NCBI RefSeq assembly: GCF_009765835.1
Contig: NZ_LMUS01000006.1
Location: forward strand, 1,818,438-1,882,437
From: Granulicella sp. L56
GTDB taxonomy: Bacteria > Acidobacteriota > Terriglobia > Terriglobales > Acidobacteriaceae
Length of the DNA stretch: 64,000 bases
Direction: 5' to 3'
Shown: piece by piece, positions 1-8,525 of the stretch
Numbering within the stretch: the stretch's first letter is position 1
Layout of the letters: every line of letters begins with the position of its first letter
Made by a program: the position numbers and the translations under genes
Notes under the pieces: model-generated
What the model was told of the DNA's origin: nothing
The model's database searches: none
Seen by the model: the letters and a program-made list of their open reading frames with translations, nothing else

Positions 1-1348
1 GTGCATAGTCGCCGGGGTTCTGGCTTAGCATCGTTGCGAGCTCGGTGTTGGGGCTGGGCGGTTGCGAGTGGAGGATGAAGAATCCTGCTGCCAGTGCGGC
101 GATGGAGCCGAGCACAAGAAGGACGACCGAGATGCGTTGGCCCGCGACGGCGAGGCGGTTGGGCACGGTGAAGGACTCGGCCTCGTCCGCTTCGCTGGCC
201 AGCCATGCGGCGATCAGCAGGGTGAGCGCGGGCAGCGTGGGCAGCACGTAGTACTCCTGCCGTGTGGAGAAGCTGAAGAAGAGCATGGGCAGCGCTGCCC
301 AGATGCCTAGCAGAAGGAGCGTGCTTTGCGATGCGTCGAGTGCTTGGCGGCGCAGCGACTTGATCCAGGGGACTGTAGCAAGAGCTTTGAAGAGGTAGGC
401 GCTCCAGGGCATCAGCCAGATGAGCAGCAGGCCCCAGAAGAGCGCGAGGGGAACGGTGTCGTAGTCGCGCGGCACGCGGAGGTTGAGGTAGCGGAGCACC
501 TGCTCGTTGACGAAGTAGAACCAGAGCCAGCCATGGACGTTGCCGTCAGTCGGGCCCGGAACCGTCCAGTGGCCGTGGGCGAAGCTGAGGTTACCGGGAT
601 GGCCTTGGGTCGGGTTCGCAAGGGCAATGAAGACGTGCCACGGGATTGCGATAGCTAGAAAGAGGAGGACGCTCGATGCCGGAAAGAACTGGCGGATGCG
701 AGTGATAGTTCCACGAACGCAGCGGGTCAGCAATAGATGCGCGAGCACGATGAGGACGGGGAAGACGATGCCGATGAGTCCCTTGGTGAGAACATCGAGG
801 GCGCAGCAGGCGGCGAAGCCCCAGCAGAGCAGGCGGCTCGGCTGGTCCTGCTGCTCGGTAATCCAGTAGCAGAGCATTCCCAGCGTCAGCCAGAGACAGA
901 CGGCGACGTCGGGAATGGTGATGCGCGTGAAGATGAAGATGCCGAAGCTGGAGAGCAGGATGAGTGCGGAATATAGCCCGGCGCGAGCGGAGCCGAAGGC
1001 GCGGCGGCCGAAGACTTCCATGGCCAGAGCGAGCGCGAGAACGGTGAAGGCGAGCGGGAGCCTTGCGCTTGCGGTGTGGACGCCGAAGAGCTTGAAGCTG
1101 GTGGCGATGCTCCAGTAGAGCAGGGGTGCCTTTTCGAGATAGCGGATGCCATTGGCGTAGAGCGTGACCCAGTCGTGGCGGACCAGCATCTCGCGGGCGA
1201 CCTCGGAGTGGACCGAATCGGCGTCGTCGAGCAGCGGCGGCGTCAGCAGCGTGAAGCTGGCGTAGAAGAAGAGCCACAGCGCGATGAGGACGAGGCGATT
1301 GCGGCGGGGAGCGGATGCGGCTGGCGCGGTGTCGGTGAGGGGAGGCAC
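1..1348 (-). CDS. ArnT-like (GT-C, PMT family) membrane glycosyltransferase, 3' end cut by window edge
   Basis: An open minus-strand frame runs from about 1348 off the left edge of the window, so the C-terminus is missing. The N-terminus has a hydrophobic helix followed by the segment DDADSVHSEVAREM and then EKAPLLYW. These match the first periplasmic loop of ArnT/PMT-type glycosyltransferases, where the acidic pair is catalytic. Many further hydrophobic helices follow. The family transfers sugars from polyprenyl-phosphate donors to lipid A or other acceptors at the membrane; the substrate here is unknown. The start is a GTG at 1348, chosen because it directly precedes the first helix. No ATG lies nearby and the frame stays open upstream into a dispersed repeat, so the start is uncertain. 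Confidence 0.8.
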   Translation of the reverse strand, partial: MPPLTDTAPAASAPRRNRLVLIALWLFFYASFTLLTPPLLDDADSVHSEVAREMLVRHDWVTLYANGIRYLEKAPLLYWSIATSFKLFGVHTASARLPLAFTVLALALAMEVFGRRAFGSARAGLYSALILLSSFGIFIFTRITIPDVAVCLWLTLGMLCYWITEQQDQPSRLLCWGFAACCALDVLTKGLIGIVFPVLIVLAHLLLTRCVRGTITRIRQFFPASSVLLFLAIAIPWHVFIALANPTQGHPGNLSFAHGHWTVPGPTDGNVHGWLWFYFVNEQVLRYLNLRVPRDYDTVPLALFWGLLLIWLMPWSAYLFKALATVPWIKSLRRQALDASQSTLLLLGIWAALPMLFFSFSTRQEYYVLPTLPALTLLIAAWLASEADEAESFTVPNRLAVAGQRISVVLLVLGSIAALAAGFFILHSQPPSPNTELATMLSQNPGDYA

Positions 1349-1402
1349 GTCTTTAGTGTATTTGCGGCGAGGGGTGAGATTGGTAGCGGCAACGGCGAAG
1401 GA

Positions 1403-1451
1403 GAAATACAGGGGTCTCTCCACTGCGCTTCGCTTCGGTCGAGATGACGTG
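1403..1451 (+). repeat. Dispersed intergenic repeat, family A, copy 1
   Basis: This 49-base stretch runs from GAAATACAGGGGTC to CGGTCGAGATGACGTG. It recurs at 8425-8489 (with a longer middle) and, in opposite orientation, at 58134-58181. It lies between the glycosyltransferase and the Rieske gene. On the minus strand its translation gives the pseudo-peptide STEAKRSGETPVF, a string I associate with spurious ORFs in acidobacterial genomes. Confidence 0.8.
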
Positions 1452-1529
1452 CGTTTGTTGCTGGACTAATCGAGATGACGCGTGGATGAGTTGATTTGGC
1501 GTGATTTGTCGTAGACTCAGGCTGACTGC

Positions 1530-2639
1530 ATGATGAATGATCTGGTTCAAGTTGGGAACACCGCTGCGCCGCCGACAGAGCTTATCTTCGGCGAGTGGTA
1601 TCCGGCCCTGCGTGCTGCCGAGTTGCGCAAGGGCAAGACGAAGACGGCCATGCTGCTGGGCATTCCCTTGCTGATGGGGCGCAGGAACGACGGCAAAATC
1701 TTTGCCATGCGCGACCTTTGCCCGCATCGCGGCATTCCGCTTTCGGCGGGATGGTTCGACGGCGAGACGGTGCAGTGCAAATATCACGGCTGGCGCTTTG
1801 AGCCGTGCAGCGGGCAGTGTACGGAGATTCCGTCGTTGACCGGGCATGATGTGCTCGACGCAACGAAGATCTTTGCCAACTCCTTTCCCTGTGAGGAGCG
1901 CGATGGCTATGCGTGGGTCTATATTCCCGAGCCGGGAACGGGGCGGATTGGCGATGCGCTGCCGCCGGTGCCGGAGATGCCGAAGTTTTCTGAACGCTAT
2001 CGCAGCGCGCATCTGACGGCTGATCTCCCGTGCAATGTCGATCACGGCATCATCGGCCTGATGGATCCGGCGCATGGTCCGTTTGTGCATCAGGCGTGGT
2101 GGTGGCGCAGCCGGGCGAGCATTCACGAGAAGACTAAACACTTCGAGCCATTGAAGGACGAAGAAAACAATGGAAGAAATGCCGGTTTTCGCATGTCGGC
2201 CCATGCGCCTTCAGGCAACAGCGCACCGTACAAATTATTGGGCGTGTATGGCGAGCCGATCACGACGATGATCGACTTTGTGCTGCCGAACCGGCGCTAT
2301 GAGACGATCCGCTGCGGTGCGAAGTGGTTCTCCAGTTTGACCACGGTGACTCCGGTGACGGCTTCGACGTGCAGGATCGATGTGTATGCGGCGTGGAATG
2401 TCTTCTACCGTGTTCCATTTGTAACTTCCATCGCTACATTCTTCGGCGCGCGTTTTGTGCGGCAGGACCAGGAGACGATGGTGCAGCAGGCCGAGGGCTT
2501 GCGGTTCAACCCTGCGCTGATGCTGATCGATGACGCCGACAAGCCTGCGAAGTGGTACTTCGCGCTGAAGCAGGCGCGGTTGAAGGGGACGGGCGAGCAT
2601 CCTCTGGCCGGGCCGATCACGCTGCACTGGCGAAGCTAA
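1530..2639 (+). CDS. Rieske [2Fe-2S] non-heme iron oxygenase
   Basis: The product has 369 residues. The Rieske cluster ligands are visible near residues 65-85 as CPHRG and CKYHGW (C-x-H...C-x2-H). The catalytic domain carries DPAHGPFVH, which fits the His/His/Asp facial triad that binds mononuclear iron in ring-hydroxylating and related oxygenases (PAO/pheophorbide a oxygenase-like group). Such enzymes hydroxylate or demethylate small organic substrates with electrons from a separate reductase. No reductase or ferredoxin gene is adjacent, so the substrate cannot be inferred. Two consecutive ATG codons begin the frame (1530 and 1533) and the Shine-Dalgarno is weak. The gene stands alone, divergent from the glycosyltransferase. 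Confidence 0.85.
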   Translation: MMNDLVQVGNTAAPPTELIFGEWYPALRAAELRKGKTKTAMLLGIPLLMGRRNDGKIFAMRDLCPHRGIPLSAGWFDGETVQCKYHGWRFEPCSGQCTEIPSLTGHDVLDATKIFANSFPCEERDGYAWVYIPEPGTGRIGDALPPVPEMPKFSERYRSAHLTADLPCNVDHGIIGLMDPAHGPFVHQAWWWRSRASIHEKTKHFEPLKDEENNGRNAGFRMSAHAPSGNSAPYKLLGVYGEPITTMIDFVLPNRRYETIRCGAKWFSSLTTVTPVTASTCRIDVYAAWNVFYRVPFVTSIATFFGARFVRQDQETMVQQAEGLRFNPALMLIDDADKPAKWYFALKQARLKGTGEHPLAGPITLHWRS

Positions 2640-2656
2640 TTTGTCCCTTTCATGGG

Positions 2657-2669
2657 ACCCCCGGGGGGT
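2657..2669. repeat. GC-rich near-palindrome downstream of the Rieske gene
   Basis: The sequence ACCCCCGGGGGGT lies 18 bases after the Rieske stop codon. It could form a very tight stem, but no T-run follows, so it is not a classical terminator. The rest of the 2640-2774 gap shows nothing I can assign. Confidence 0.35.
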
Positions 2670-2774
2670 GCTTTGGGCATAAGTCACATGAATGTAGGGA
2701 GATAGCTAGGTAATAGCATGCTTGACTGAGTGTAGAATGGGATTACAGTGACAGAGCAGTGCATTGGTAGGGAT

Positions 2775-2999
2775 CTACTTTGAATCTTTGCGTAAGATCA
2801 GGCCGCCTGCGAGCGAAAGCACGCCGACGACGATTACTATTCGTTCATCCATAGACCAGTCGAGCGAGCCCTCTAGCTTATCTGGCTGACCAAATGCCTC
2901 GCCCCGCGTGTTGGTTATGATCTCCCCGCTGAAGCCGGTGATTCCGAAAGCGGCTAGTCCGCTGCCGAACAGGATGAGGAGAACCGCTACCTTTTTCAT
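2775..2999 (-). CDS. Small two-helix membrane protein of unknown function
   Basis: The product has 74 residues. It has an N-terminal hydrophobic helix (residues 4-22, after MKK), a polar middle of about 30 residues, and a second helix (about 53-68) ending in RKDSK. This resembles the DUF3185-type layout of tiny inner-membrane proteins, but I cannot confirm membership. It is divergent from the next gene with only 41 bases between their starts. Its base composition is less GC-rich than its neighbours, as is that of the following gene, so the pair may be a recent acquisition. Confidence 0.6.
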   Translation of the reverse strand: MKKVAVLLILFGSGLAAFGITGFSGEIITNTRGEAFGQPDKLEGSLDWSMDERIVIVVGVLSLAGGLILRKDSK

Positions 3000-3040
3000 G
3001 TTGGCAATTTTCTCATAAGGTGCGCTGATAGCATGGCGGG

Positions 3041-3853
3041 ATGCCGCTAGACCTTACAGGAACTCGGGCCAAGCTAGCTTGGGCGCACCACCACTTCAAA
3101 ATCGTCGATGGTGAAATCACGGCATGGCTCAAGGGAAACCCTCACGAACTTGTCTTCCAATGCAATGAGCAGTGCACCAAATACTGGCTTAGGGCCAGCA
3201 GAGTTGGTGCAGTCCCAGACTTTCAAAGGTGGGGACTGATTATCGGCGACTGTGTCACCAACTTGAGGGACGCACTGGATCACCTGATTTTCGCCATTGC
3301 TGGACTTCCCACCAGTCCCAATCGCGACAAACGCGACAAGGCCGCTTTCATCATCACTAGCGACGTCGGAGAGTTCAAGAAGTGGGGTCGAGGAAAACTC
3401 GCCAGCGTTCCTGATCCCATAAAAGACTCCGTCTTTAGTTTTCAGCCCTTCAACCGTCGCTCTAATCCAAGAATGCCGTCTCTCTTGGGTATCTTGGCGG
3501 AACTTGCGAACGGGAACAAGCATAAGGTTCCTACTGTCGTTCTCACTGTCCCCTCCCTCATCGATGTAGAGTTCGTAAGTCAGAGTGGGGTGCGGCAACA
3601 ATCCACCTTCGATATATACAAAGGGGATATTCAAGACGGAACTGTAGTGTGCATCTTCGAGGTTCCTAAACCCGATCCTCAGATCAAGCTTGTATCGAAC
3701 AGTAGCTTCGTTCGATTTCATGTCGCTCTCAAGCACAAGCCTATCGAAGGAAACACAGCGCTCGATGCAGATAGGGCCGACTATCAGGGTCTCGTTCTGG
3801 ATATCTTCAAAGAGGTCGAATTTGTTATCGACACATTGACTGAAATGGTGTGA
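3041..3853 (+). CDS. Conserved-looking hypothetical cytosolic protein
   Basis: The product has 270 residues with no signal peptide or transmembrane segment. A segment near residues 75-90 reads NLRDALDHLIFAIAG, a helix also seen in uncharacterised proteins of scattered bacteria, and a GNKHK stretch lies near residue 164. No catalytic motif is recognisable. The coding strand is a judgement: an antisense frame of 269 residues is also open, but the plus frame has a more natural residue mix and a conserved-looking helix. GC content is clearly lower than in flanking genes, which suggests horizontal acquisition. The Shine-Dalgarno is weak (GCGGG just before the ATG). Confidence 0.6.
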   Translation: MPLDLTGTRAKLAWAHHHFKIVDGEITAWLKGNPHELVFQCNEQCTKYWLRASRVGAVPDFQRWGLIIGDCVTNLRDALDHLIFAIAGLPTSPNRDKRDKAAFIITSDVGEFKKWGRGKLASVPDPIKDSVFSFQPFNRRSNPRMPSLLGILAELANGNKHKVPTVVLTVPSLIDVEFVSQSGVRQQSTFDIYKGDIQDGTVVCIFEVPKPDPQIKLVSNSSFVRFHVALKHKPIEGNTALDADRADYQGLVLDIFKEVEFVIDTLTEMV

Positions 3854-3951
3854 GCGCACATCATACGTCGCACCAAACCGCATCCGTTGATGGCGAGGCG
3901 CCCACCTTCGCTGAGGATTGTCTTTGCGAAGATGGGAGTTGCTGCTTTCTT

Positions 3952-5448
3952 TTAGTCGATTATGAAGAGAATGGCGCTGGCCGCGGGGACGTTGAGCGTG
4001 CCGCCTTTTGTGCGTTCGCCGTTGGAGAGATGCGCTTCGTGTGCGGTGAGCGTTGGTGCGGTGAGACGGTAGAGCGTGCCTTTGCCGCGGCCTGGAAGGG
4101 TAATCTCGGTCGATTGCGTGGCGTCCTTGTTGATGATTGCGAAGAGAGAGCGCCCGTTGGGAAGCTTCGCGGCGTAGGCGGTGGCGTTGACCGGGCCGGG
4201 GTCGAAGTCGACGGGGATGATCGTCGCTCCGGCGAAGTGCTGGACGAACTGGAGGCCGAAGTAGACGGGTTCGGCGACGTACTTGCCGTCCATGTCGGCG
4301 ACGGGGGTGTAGAACGGGCGCGGATGCGGAGCCTTAGGGTCGGGCATGAGGGCCTCGCCGGGGAGGGTGCCGCCGAGCGAGTCGGCGACTGCCTTGCCGC
4401 CGCCGCCGTGCAGGTTGATGCCGGAGTAGCCGAAGGAGGCGAGCGAGAGCGCGTAGTCGGCGGTCCAGAGCGCGGCACCGAAGACGTCGGAGAAGCCGGG
4501 CTTGCCGCCGCGATAGCAGCTGTTGCCCTCGGTCATGCGGTACTTTGCGCCGACCTTAGTCGCAGCTTCGCGGGTTGTCTCCGCCACTTTGCTGACGCGT
4601 GGGTCGGTCTTGAGAAGGTTGTCGAGAGTCGCCTTGGGATTGCTCGGCGGCCCGGTGAAGTAGTAGTGGTGGGTGACGGCGGCGACGTTGGGTCGGTCGC
4701 GCTCGGGCAGCGCGGCGATGCGGTCGGCGATGACGGTGGACCAGTGGGGATTGCCTGCGGTGTCGGGTAGGCCAAACTTTGCGCCGGGAACGCTGGCGCG
4801 GATGGCGTTGGCGGAGGCGAGCCACTCGTCGAAGTAGCGGTCGGCGGTCCAGGTGGCCTTGTCGCGGAAGCGGCGGGAGAAGCCGTCGGGCTCGTTGCCG
4901 ACCTGGAAGAATTCGAGGCGCTGGCCGAGGGTTTTGGCGACGAAGACGGCCTCTTCGGCGGCGCGCTGCGGAGTGCTGGTTCCGAGGTTGATGCCGAACA
5001 GCGTGTTCCAGCCGGTGGCGTCGAGGAAGCCGCGCAGATTGCGAACCGCCTCAGGAGTGACGGCGTAGCTGAGGGCCATCGGCGATTGTTCACCCGGAGG
5101 GGTGCGCAGGATGACGTTGGGGGGCAGCGGCGGCTGTTTGGCGTCGGGCGTGGGCTTCCACCAGCCGACGTCGGAGGTGTTGCCGCCGAGGCGGAGGACG
5201 CCGTGTGGCGCGAGCGCGCGGAACTGGGCGATGAGGCCGTGGTTGGAGGGCGCGAAGAAGGTGGGGTCGGAGAGCTGCTGAATCTCATAGCTGAGACCGA
5301 TGAAGTCTTCGGGGACGATGGGCCCGGGCTGGTCGTTGTGCAGCGTTAGCTTCGCCGTCGCGGTGGTTTGGGCAAAGGCGCGAAGATTTGGGGTCAGAGC
5401 GGCTGCTGCGGTTACGGCGACGAAACGGCGGCGATCGAGGGGAGACAT
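3952..5448 (-). CDS. Secreted glycoside hydrolase family 79 (beta-glucuronidase/heparanase-like)
   Basis: The product has 498 residues. The N-terminus MSPLDRRRFVAVTAAAALTP is a Tat-type signal ending near AFAQ. The (beta/alpha)8 domain carries the family acid/base in QVGNEPDGF (Glu about 186) and the likely nucleophile in MTEGNSCYRGG (Glu about 307). LRLGGNTSD near residue 85 is also typical of the family. A C-terminal beta-sandwich domain follows (about 400-498). GH79 enzymes remove glucuronic acid or its 4-O-methyl form from glycans such as arabinogalactan, so a role in plant-polymer breakdown is inferred. The gene is followed on the left by about 100 non-coding bases. Confidence 0.85.
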   Translation of the reverse strand: MSPLDRRRFVAVTAAAALTPNLRAFAQTTATAKLTLHNDQPGPIVPEDFIGLSYEIQQLSDPTFFAPSNHGLIAQFRALAPHGVLRLGGNTSDVGWWKPTPDAKQPPLPPNVILRTPPGEQSPMALSYAVTPEAVRNLRGFLDATGWNTLFGINLGTSTPQRAAEEAVFVAKTLGQRLEFFQVGNEPDGFSRRFRDKATWTADRYFDEWLASANAIRASVPGAKFGLPDTAGNPHWSTVIADRIAALPERDRPNVAAVTHHYYFTGPPSNPKATLDNLLKTDPRVSKVAETTREAATKVGAKYRMTEGNSCYRGGKPGFSDVFGAALWTADYALSLASFGYSGINLHGGGGKAVADSLGGTLPGEALMPDPKAPHPRPFYTPVADMDGKYVAEPVYFGLQFVQHFAGATIIPVDFDPGPVNATAYAAKLPNGRSLFAIINKDATQSTEITLPGRGKGTLYRLTAPTLTAHEAHLSNGERTKGGTLNVPAASAILFIID

Positions 5449-5602
5449 TGTTCGAGGTTAGAACTTTGCTGTGACCGTAGCAAGGGATTTGTCTTGCGGA
5501 GTTTTGGCGGACGCGGGAATCGCAATGTGCAGTCGTTGCGGCTGCGCCTTCACTCCGGCCTTCGGCAGAGTGGAGGCCGCTTCGCGGCGGTTTGATTGAG
5601 AC

Positions 5603-5620
5603 GCGAGGCTGAAGCCTCGC
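5603..5620. repeat. Hairpin repeat, GGCTTCAGCC family, plus CAAC-rich tract
   Basis: GCGAGGCT and AGCCTCGC form a perfect 8-bp stem with a two-base loop. The same core (GGCTT[CT]AGCC on one strand) recurs in the hairpins at 43552-43606. Bases 5629-5682 are a degenerate tract of CAAC/GAC units. Together these fill the 269-base gap between the GH79 and propeller genes. Confidence 0.6.
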
Positions 5621-5717
5621 TGTACCTAGCTGCGAGGGCAACGACAACGACAGAGGCAACTGCAAGAACAACAGCAACAACACGAATCACTGCATCGGTT
5701 GAGACGATGGTTTTGGT

Positions 5718-6980
5718 TCAGCTCTTGGGGTGGATGGAGTAGATGACGCCGTTAACGTCGTCGGTCAGCAGGAAGGAATCGGGGCCGGTTTGGAAGATGC
5801 CACAGGGGCGTCCGATTACTTTGCCATTTACAAGGAAGCCGAGCATGAAGTTTTGCGGGTGGCGTGAGGCCGGGGTGAAGCGGACGACGCGATAGCCGGT
5901 GCCGATGTGGGGTTTGCCTGCTCCGTGCAGGGCGACGAGGAAGGTGTTGTTGAGAGTGTGGTTGGAGCCGTCGAAGAAGGCTACGCCGAGTGGGCTGCCG
6001 TGCGCCATGAAGGTGGTGTAGGCGGCGGGGACTTTGGTGCAGTCGAACTGTGGGGGCGTTGCGCCGATGGGAGGGAAGACGTTCTTGTTGAGGTCGGCGT
6101 GAGAGACGACGGGGTCGGGATGGACGACGCCGTGATCGAAGTAGCAGGTGGGCCAGCCGTAGTTGCTGTCGGCGGCGACGGGGTGAAGGTTGGAGTCGAC
6201 CTCGAAGAAGGTGTCTTCGGGGGCTCGGTCGCCGAGATGGTCGTCGCCCATGTTGGTGGCGAAGAGAGCGCCGCCGTCGATGGAGGGGACGAAGGTCATG
6301 TCGACCGCGTTGCGAAGGCCGTGGGCGATGATCTGCTGATTTTTGCCGTCGGGGTCCATCACAGAGAGCGAGGCGCGGATGGGTTCTTTTTCGAGACAGG
6401 CGTTGCAACTGCTGCCGACGGTGACGTAGAGGCGGGTGTGCTCGTGCAGGTTGGCGAAGGCGACGGTGCGGGTGAGGTGCCAGCCGCCGTACTTGTAGTT
6501 GAGTCCGTAGTCGGGATAGTGCGCGAGCACTTCGGGCGCGCCCGTGGGGGCGTCGTCGCCTGCCTTGTATTTGTAGCGGAGCAGGCGGTCGGTGAGCGCG
6601 GTGTAGAGCCATGTCTGGCCCGAGGGATCGGTGTAGAAGGCGACGTTGTTGGGGTTGCGCAGGCCTTTGAGGTAGGTGGTTCGTGAGCCGAAGGTATGTG
6701 TCGCGGGGTTCCAACCGGTGAGGATGTAGATGGCTCCCTGGGTGTTGTCGGCCAGCGAGTCCATGTCGGTGGCGAAGATGCGATTGTCGGGGGACTGGGC
6801 CATGAAGCGAACGCGGTGCATGCCCTGGGAGGCGACGTTAATGTCGAAGGATGCGGGCAGCGAGAGGGTAATGTTCTTGCCGTTGGCAAGATGAAGGACG
6901 TGGGGCTTCAGCGCGGTCTGAGCATGGGCAACGAGGGTGATGGCCAGAAGGGTCAGGGAGAGCGTGCGGAGCTTCAGCAT
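5718..6980 (-). CDS. Secreted L-sorbosone dehydrogenase-like (PQQ-type) beta-propeller protein
   Basis: The product has 420 residues with a Sec signal peptide (cleavage near AHAQ, residue 21). The body is a six-bladed propeller of the glucose/sorbosone dehydrogenase type. Visible marks are DNRIFATDMDSL, GLRNPNNVAFY, GLRNAVDMTF, FATNMGDDHLGD, DSNYGWPTCYFD and the late HGSPLGVAFF. In characterised members such blades hold PQQ and calcium and oxidise sugars in the periplasm. Whether this protein binds PQQ cannot be read from the sequence. It lies on the same strand as the GH79 gene but 270 bases apart, with repeats between, so co-transcription is doubtful. Confidence 0.75.
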   Translation of the reverse strand: MLKLRTLSLTLLAITLVAHAQTALKPHVLHLANGKNITLSLPASFDINVASQGMHRVRFMAQSPDNRIFATDMDSLADNTQGAIYILTGWNPATHTFGSRTTYLKGLRNPNNVAFYTDPSGQTWLYTALTDRLLRYKYKAGDDAPTGAPEVLAHYPDYGLNYKYGGWHLTRTVAFANLHEHTRLYVTVGSSCNACLEKEPIRASLSVMDPDGKNQQIIAHGLRNAVDMTFVPSIDGGALFATNMGDDHLGDRAPEDTFFEVDSNLHPVAADSNYGWPTCYFDHGVVHPDPVVSHADLNKNVFPPIGATPPQFDCTKVPAAYTTFMAHGSPLGVAFFDGSNHTLNNTFLVALHGAGKPHIGTGYRVVRFTPASRHPQNFMLGFLVNGKVIGRPCGIFQTGPDSFLLTDDVNGVIYSIHPKS

Positions 6981-7030
6981 GGCTAGATGGTAGCGGATAG
7001 ACGGTAGCTGATGCGCGAGGTATCGGCGGG

Positions 7031-8323
7031 TTACAAGGAGAAGCCCCTGTGGTGCAGAAAAAGTGCCTGACCAACCATAGCCGCAACGCCTACGGCGGTT
7101 TGCAGCGCTGTGGCGATGAAGATCTTGCGGACGATCTCCTTGTCTTTGACGTGGCGCCGGACGATGGGCAGGTTGGTGGCCTGGCTGGAGATCGAGGTCA
7201 GCACGGTGGCCATGGCCGCGCCCATGGCGGTGACGCTTCCGTGCTGCACCATATTGGCTGCGGCGGCGGTGGCGCTGGCGCTGGAGACGATGCCGCCGAC
7301 GAAGCTGACGAGAAGGAAACCTCCATTGCCCAGCCAGCGAACGGCAGCAGTGCCGAGCACCTGAATGATGAGGAAGAGAGCACCGAAGCTGAGCACTTTT
7401 CTTAGCGATACGGGCGAGGACAGATGCAGCTCGACCTCTTCGACGTCGGCATCGGCTCCGCGCTCGCGCAATGCGAAGTAGCCTGCGATGAGGGCCATCA
7501 GGAAGAGCGGGAAGGCGGCAAATTTAACCGCGCTCCTGGCGAAGAGCCCGAGCAGGATGAGGTTGCGGGCGAACATCGCGACCGACGTGAACAGGACTGC
7601 GGGGAGAGTTTGTTTGACCAGTCCGGCCTTGGGGAGCGAGGAAGACAGCTCGCTGGTGGTCGCGGTGGAGTTGACCAGGCCGCCGAGGATCGCGGTCAGC
7701 GTGATGCCTTTCTTGCCGTAGAGGCGAAGCAGGACGTAGTTAACGAAGCCGATGCAGGCCACTACGATCACGGTGATCCACGCCTCGCGGGGCTGCAGCA
7801 GGTTCCAGGGATCGATGTAGCGGTTGGGCAGCAGCGGCCAGATGACGAAGCCGAAGAGCCCGAGCAGGATGGCGCTGCGTATCTCTTCGGAGCGGACGCC
7901 GCCTGCGAACTCTTTGAACTGGGGCTTGAGCGAGAGCAGCCATGTGATGACGATGGCGCAGGCGACCGAGGTGAAGAGATGGCCCGTGCCTACAAGAACG
8001 CCGAGCACAAAGGTGACGACCAGCGCGACCGAGGTGGTTCCTTCGACGGACTTCGTTGCGATGATGTCGCGGACGTTCAGCAGCACGGCGAACAGCATCG
8101 TCGCGGCCATGCCTGCGAGCATCATAGAAGGGGAGATGAGCGTGGTCAGCGCGCCGAGCAGGGCGGTGAGGCTGAAGGTGCGGACGCCGAAGTCCTTATG
8201 CGACCACTGGCGCTCGAAGCCGATGACCAGGCCGATGGCGATAGCGACGGCGAGCTTGACGGCGATGACCGTTGGAGGAAAGGCGGTTGAGCTGCCGTGA
8301 ATGAGGTCGAGCCAACTGGTCAT
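7031..8323 (-). CDS. MgtC/SapB-type membrane protein with DUF4010
   Basis: The product has 430 residues and is almost entirely hydrophobic, with about 11-12 predicted helices. The N-terminal third is MgtC/SapB-like (AIGLVIGFERQW followed by GVRTFSLTALLGAL, the conserved family signature). The remainder matches the DUF4010 architecture, with GGLVNSTATTSELSSSL in the middle and GGIVSSASATAAAA near the end. Family members are linked to magnesium or acid stress but have no proven transport reaction. The protein starts with ATG at 8323 and ends 50 bases from the propeller gene. Confidence 0.8.
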   Translation of the reverse strand: MTSWLDLIHGSSTAFPPTVIAVKLAVAIAIGLVIGFERQWSHKDFGVRTFSLTALLGALTTLISPSMMLAGMAATMLFAVLLNVRDIIATKSVEGTTSVALVVTFVLGVLVGTGHLFTSVACAIVITWLLSLKPQFKEFAGGVRSEEIRSAILLGLFGFVIWPLLPNRYIDPWNLLQPREAWITVIVVACIGFVNYVLLRLYGKKGITLTAILGGLVNSTATTSELSSSLPKAGLVKQTLPAVLFTSVAMFARNLILLGLFARSAVKFAAFPLFLMALIAGYFALRERGADADVEEVELHLSSPVSLRKVLSFGALFLIIQVLGTAAVRWLGNGGFLLVSFVGGIVSSASATAAAANMVQHGSVTAMGAAMATVLTSISSQATNLPIVRRHVKDKEIVRKIFIATALQTAVGVAAMVGQALFLHHRGFSL

Positions 8324-8424
8324 GTGTCATCCTCCCATATTTGGAGGGATGGACGCGCGGGAGAGATGTCTCTGTATTTGTAACTGTGGCGGGTTTGGAA
8401 AGAAAAACAGGCAATGGCAAAGGC

Positions 8425-8489
8425 GAAATACAGGGGTCTATCCGCTACGGCGTGCGATGAAGCCGCACGCCTTCGGTCGAGATGACGTG
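8425..8489 (+). repeat. Dispersed intergenic repeat, family A, copy 2 (long variant)
   Basis: It has the same ends as copy 1 (GAAATACAGGGGTC ... TTCGGTCGAGATGACGTG). The middle is replaced by a longer insert in which GCGTGC and GCACGC pair around GATGAAGCC. It occupies the gap between the GH57 and MgtC-like genes. Confidence 0.8.
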
Positions 8490-8525
8490 GTTTAGATTTC
8501 GATTTCAGCGAGCTTTGAAAGGCTC

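Noticed and set aside
1353..2204. Minus-strand frame of 283 residues containing STEAKRSGETPVF
   Set aside because: The string is the translation of the family A repeat, and the rest lies opposite the Rieske gene.
3074..3883. Antisense open frame of 269 residues opposite the 270-residue hypothetical gene
   Set aside because: The plus-strand product has more natural composition and a conserved-looking helix; both cannot easily be coding.
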